The notes below the pieces were generated by a model that had not been told where the DNA came from, searched no databases, and saw nothing but the letters and a program-made list of their open reading frames with translations. A DNA stretch of 32,658 bases, from NCBI GenBank assembly GCA_903910795.1, contig CAIWAX010000047.1, positions 1 to 32,658 on the forward strand, in the 5' to 3' direction. Both the position numbers and the translations under genes were made by a program. The DNA comes from an uncultured Anaerolineae bacterium. GTDB lineage: Bacteria > Chloroflexota > Anaerolineae > Anaerolineales > Villigracilaceae. Shown here piece by piece: positions 29,654 through 32,658 of the stretch; position 1 is the first letter of the stretch; every line of letters starts with the position of its first letter.

Positions 29654-30979
29654 GTGACAGATCAAACCCATTATGTTGCTGTGGTTGGCGCAGGTCCGGC
29701 AGGTATGTTTGCTGCGCGTGAAATGGCGCGCAATGGCGTCAAAGTTATTATTTTCAATAGGGATATTAAGCCAGGCGGGCTGGCAGAATATGGTATCTAT
29801 CCTGACAAATTTGCCATGAAGGAAGGCTTGCGGACTCAATTTAAACAGATATTGGAAACGCCAGGTATCAGCTACTTTGGCAATGTCTCTGTTGGATCAC
29901 AGGCAGACATGAGTCTTGATGATTTGCGTGCACTGGGCTTTCAGGCTATCCTTGTCACGGTTGGGGCCCAGGGGACGAAGTGGCTGGGATTGAATGGAGA
30001 GCACCTGAGGGGCGTTTACCATGCTAAAGACCTGGTGTACCACTACAACCAGTTGCCCCCATTTAGTAAGAATAAATTCTATTTTGGAAATAAAGTCGCG
30101 GTGGTTGGGGCTGGCAATGTGATGTTGGATATTGCCCGTTACGCTATTCAGAAGGTGAAAGCCAGGGAAGTGGTTGCGATTGTGCGCCGTGGACCTGCGG
30201 AGGTAAAGTTTGATAAAAAGGAAATGGAATACGTTATCCGTAACCTGGATCAACGCGCCCTTGACGAAGAGTTTGAACGCGTCATTCCACTGATGACAGC
30301 CATTGGACAGGATCCTGCTGCGGCCAAAGCACTGATCCTTGAAGCTCTTCCCAAGGCTCAACCTTCTGGTTCCACTACCAGCTTCCATTTTGAATTCCTG
30401 GCTTCACCCACTCAGATACTGGGTGAAGATGTTGTTACAGGCCTGGAAGTTGAAGATAATTTACTGATTGTAAAAGATGGCGAAGTCAAGGCGCGTGGTA
30501 CCGGTCATAAGCGGGTCGTGAACGTTGATTCGGTCGTTTTTGCAATTGGCGACAGGGTTGATGAAAGTTTTGGGCTGCCAGTTGCGCAGAACGAATTTGC
30601 CAAGAATCCCGAACCGCGCTTCCCAATAGAAGGAAACACTTACGAAACATACGATCCCGAGCAGGGAACTGTGATTAAGGATGTGTTTGTGGCTGGTTGG
30701 TCCCGGCAGGCCAGTACCGGCCTGGATGGCTATGCTCGCAAGGATGGCACCCTGGGGGCTCGAGCTGTACTACAATATATCCAGACCTTGGAACAGGTGC
30801 AACCTGATGAATCAGCGCTCCGGGCGCGTCTTAAAAAACTGGGCACACCGGTTGTAACGGGCAACGATATCCGCAAGCTGGCAGAGATTGAAACAGAGAT
30901 GGCACGCCGTAAGGGTGTGGTGTCTTTCAAATTTGGTACGAACGAGGAAATGCTCGAAAAAATCATGTCGGTTGGATGA
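29654..30979 (+). CDS. FAD/NADPH-dependent oxidoreductase, adrenodoxin-reductase-like
   Basis: A 441-aa flavoprotein. The FAD-binding motif VGAGPAG is at 11-17, PGGLAEYGIYPDKF matches the GltD/adrenodoxin-reductase pattern PGGLL.YGIP..K, and the NADPH motif VVGAGNVMLDIAR sits near 152-164. The late motif KDVFVAGWSRQASTGLDGYARKDG carries the glycine-rich stretch seen in ferredoxin/adrenodoxin NADP+ reductases (VAGWIKRGPTG type), so it likely moves electrons between NADPH and a ferredoxin. Start is GTG 29654 with AGGAG 7 bases upstream. It is a single gene with its own promoter, convergent with purB. Confidence 0.88.
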   Translation: MTDQTHYVAVVGAGPAGMFAAREMARNGVKVIIFNRDIKPGGLAEYGIYPDKFAMKEGLRTQFKQILETPGISYFGNVSVGSQADMSLDDLRALGFQAILVTVGAQGTKWLGLNGEHLRGVYHAKDLVYHYNQLPPFSKNKFYFGNKVAVVGAGNVMLDIARYAIQKVKAREVVAIVRRGPAEVKFDKKEMEYVIRNLDQRALDEEFERVIPLMTAIGQDPAAAKALILEALPKAQPSGSTTSFHFEFLASPTQILGEDVVTGLEVEDNLLIVKDGEVKARGTGHKRVVNVDSVVFAIGDRVDESFGLPVAQNEFAKNPEPRFPIEGNTYETYDPEQGTVIKDVFVAGWSRQASTGLDGYARKDGTLGARAVLQYIQTLEQVQPDESALRARLKKLGTPVVTGNDIRKLAEIETEMARRKGVVSFKFGTNEEMLEKIMSVG

Positions 30980-31014
30980 CAGGGTTGAAATTCTCGATTC
31001 ATTGCATTGTATAA

Positions 31015-32400
31015 TTAAATGCTGCTCGAAATAGTGTCAGCCAGCGCCAGAGTGCGTTGGGGGGCATCACCCAGGTGGGAACTGTAATCCATCAAGGTAT
31101 AAACCTGTTCAGATGTTAAAAAATGAGCCAGCTCATCATCCTTTGCCAGATTGTTTGCAAGAGGGTTGGCCTCGCCGTTCCTGATGCACTCCCAGGCGCG
31201 CATGGATTGTGTGCGGATCAACTCGTGCATTTCTTGGCGGTTGGCGCCATTTTTTACTGCGGTCATCAAAATTCGTTCTGTGGCCGCGAATGGCCCGTAT
31301 GTTTCCAGGTTTCGAGCCATGGCTTGTTCATCCACCCGCAGCCCGGTCAGGATGCTGCTGGCAGTTTTGAGCATTTCATCGGCAGCTAGAAACCCCTCTG
31401 GCAGAATGGTGCGGCGATTGGCTGAATCATCCAGAGTGCGTTCAAGCAGAGAATGGGCGGCGTTGTCCCAGGCCACGCGCGGTAATTGCGCCAGGTAGCG
31501 GCCCAACGAATCGATCTTTTCCGCTCGGATTGGGTTGCGCTTGAATGGCATGGCAGATGATCCAATTTGGCGTGTTCCGAAGGGTTCACTTAATTCACCA
31601 ATGGGGGGAGATTGAAGCAGCCTGAGATCGAATGCCATTTTATAAAGCGATTGGCCCAGGCCAGCCAGTGCTGCCAGAATTGTATAGTCCTGTTTGCGTG
31701 GGTAAGTTTGCGTGGAAACAGGAAAAAAGGATAACTCAAGTTTCTGGCTGAGTTTCTGCTCAAAATTTGCGAGTTCGTTTACTCCGAATAATTCGGAATA
31801 TGAAGCGCTTGTGCCGACCGCGCCTTTGAAGCCTTTTCCACGGATATCTTGGCGAACAGCGCTTAATGATTGGTAGTCATTAAATAAATCCTGGGCATAC
31901 TGTGCCAGCCGGTAGCCAAGCGTTGAAGGTTCTGCGGGCTGAAGGTGGGTAAACGCAATTAACGGGGTGTTTGCAAATTTCCGCATCAGAGCAGCCAGCT
32001 TCAGGAGGATATCGCGCAGAGACTGGATGATGAGATCCAGACCCTGGCGCAGGCGCAGTGCATCGGCGTTATCCTCAATATCCATTGAAGTCGCTCCGAA
32101 ATGAATGATGCCGGCCCCAACGGTGGCTTGTTCTGCGAAAACGTGGACTTCGGCCATCAGATCGTGCTGGATTTCTGCTTCGATTTCGAGCGCGCGCGGC
32201 AAGTCAATTTCGGTGCTGTGGGCAAGCAAATCAGCGACTTGCTCTGGAAGTACAAGCCCATAATCAACCTGTATTTCTGCCAGGACCACCCATATTTTTC
32301 GCCAGAGCAGGCGCTTGTTATGTTCAGACCAGATGCGGCGCATCTCTATTGAGCCGTAACGCCATGAGAAGGGCGATTGGTAGGATGTATAATCAATCAT
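31015..32400 (-). CDS. purB: Adenylosuccinate lyase
   Basis: A 461-aa homotetrameric lyase of the fumarase/aspartase superfamily. It acts twice in purine synthesis: SAICAR to AICAR, and adenylosuccinate to AMP, releasing fumarate each time. Signature regions are FGATSMDIEDNAD, AFTHLQPAEPSTLGYR (catalytic His), and the flexible signature loop GSSAMPFKRNPI with the catalytic Ser. The usual bacterial N-terminus begins a few residues before SPFSWRYGS, in accord with ATG 32400. No clear Shine-Dalgarno precedes it. It is convergent with the flavoprotein gene, 35 bases away and with no visible terminator between them. Confidence 0.95.
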   Translation of the reverse strand: MIDYTSYQSPFSWRYGSIEMRRIWSEHNKRLLWRKIWVVLAEIQVDYGLVLPEQVADLLAHSTEIDLPRALEIEAEIQHDLMAEVHVFAEQATVGAGIIHFGATSMDIEDNADALRLRQGLDLIIQSLRDILLKLAALMRKFANTPLIAFTHLQPAEPSTLGYRLAQYAQDLFNDYQSLSAVRQDIRGKGFKGAVGTSASYSELFGVNELANFEQKLSQKLELSFFPVSTQTYPRKQDYTILAALAGLGQSLYKMAFDLRLLQSPPIGELSEPFGTRQIGSSAMPFKRNPIRAEKIDSLGRYLAQLPRVAWDNAAHSLLERTLDDSANRRTILPEGFLAADEMLKTASSILTGLRVDEQAMARNLETYGPFAATERILMTAVKNGANRQEMHELIRTQSMRAWECIRNGEANPLANNLAKDDELAHFLTSEQVYTLMDYSSHLGDAPQRTLALADTISSSI

Positions 32401-32582
32401 GAAATGATCCGGTTATGAAATATTTTTCGATTTTGCTTGGCATGGATTATTTTATCACTGGCTTTGTTTGCGAGACTTACCTTCAGTATACGATCTTTCT
32501 AAAACCAAAATTTTCAAGCATGAGTGCGGATTCTCCAAAATTTATCTTTACATATAGATAATTTTAGTGAAGGAGACTTTAG

Positions 32583-32658
32583 ATGTATCTAGAATGTGTG
32601 TTTTATACAAGTGATTTTATTGTTCATGGTTTTATCGATTCACATCTTGAAAGAATAA
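32583..32658 (+). CDS. Start of an unidentified gene, cut by the window edge
   Basis: An open frame of 25 codons to the window end: begins MYLECVFYTSDFIVHG. GGAG (32572-32575) stands 7 bases before the ATG and the preceding 180 bases are AT-rich, as expected of a promoter region. The protein is not recognised. The stretch 32401-32582 between purB and this start holds no other gene; a divergent promoter pair is likely there. Confidence 0.55.
   Translation, partial: MYLECVFYTSDFIVHGFIDSHLERI

Overview
The window looks like a chromosomal segment of a member of the Chloroflexota, most likely Anaerolineae. This is inferred from the Ala/Pro/Thr/Val-rich linker behind the lipobox of the sugar-binding lipoprotein, a bactofilin beside a ProRS-like gene, an N-sulfurylase/C-kinase PAPS synthetase fusion, moderate GC and the general gene style. 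I see no rRNA, tRNA, CRISPR array, transposase or phage gene.

Layout. Bases 1-498 hold the end of a dispersed repeat and a very clean sigma70-type promoter with a 16-bp palindromic operator candidate. Bases 523-9769 form one plus-strand operon: sugar-binding lipoprotein, two ABC permeases (no ATPase), a GPH-type symporter, a membrane-anchored Asp-box (sialidase-fold-like) protein, a DapA/NanA/KDG-aldolase-family lyase, a DegT aminotransferase and an aldo/keto reductase. It ends at a strong bidirectional terminator (9805-9844). This reads as an uptake and catabolic operon for an unidentified sugar or sugar acid.

Bases 9843-21045 run on the minus strand. From its own promoter near 17220 the main operon reads: PAPS synthetase (sat-cysC fusion), GT-C glycosyltransferase, PtmA-like SDR, CMP-nonulosonate synthetase fused to a KdsC-like phosphatase, a short nonulosonate synthase (NeuB-like, no SAF domain) and a PAPS-dependent sulfotransferase. 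Upstream on the same strand lie a beta-PGM-like HAD phosphatase, a Gfo/Idh/MocA oxidoreductase, a second sulfotransferase and an RlmB-type rRNA methyltransferase. Together these encode synthesis and activation of a sialic-acid-like nine-carbon sugar, supply of activated sulfate, and two sulfotransferases. This is a plausible machine for a sulfated nonulosonate glycan and is the most interesting system in the window.

Bases 21268-23678 hold a small Met/His-rich membrane protein, an OmpR-family response regulator and its histidine kinase. Bases 23817-28499 hold a bactofilin, a prolyl-tRNA synthetase-like protein that keeps the editing and anticodon domains but seems to have lost the aminoacylation motifs, a second DegT aminotransferase, a PH-domain membrane protein and a DUF92 membrane protein. 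They end at a bidirectional terminator (28526-28566). Then come an SlyD-like prolyl isomerase (minus), a repeat-rich intergenic region, an adrenodoxin-reductase-like flavoprotein (plus), PurB (minus), and the first 25 codons of a gene cut by the window edge.

All functions are assigned by motif recognition by eye; no database search was run.
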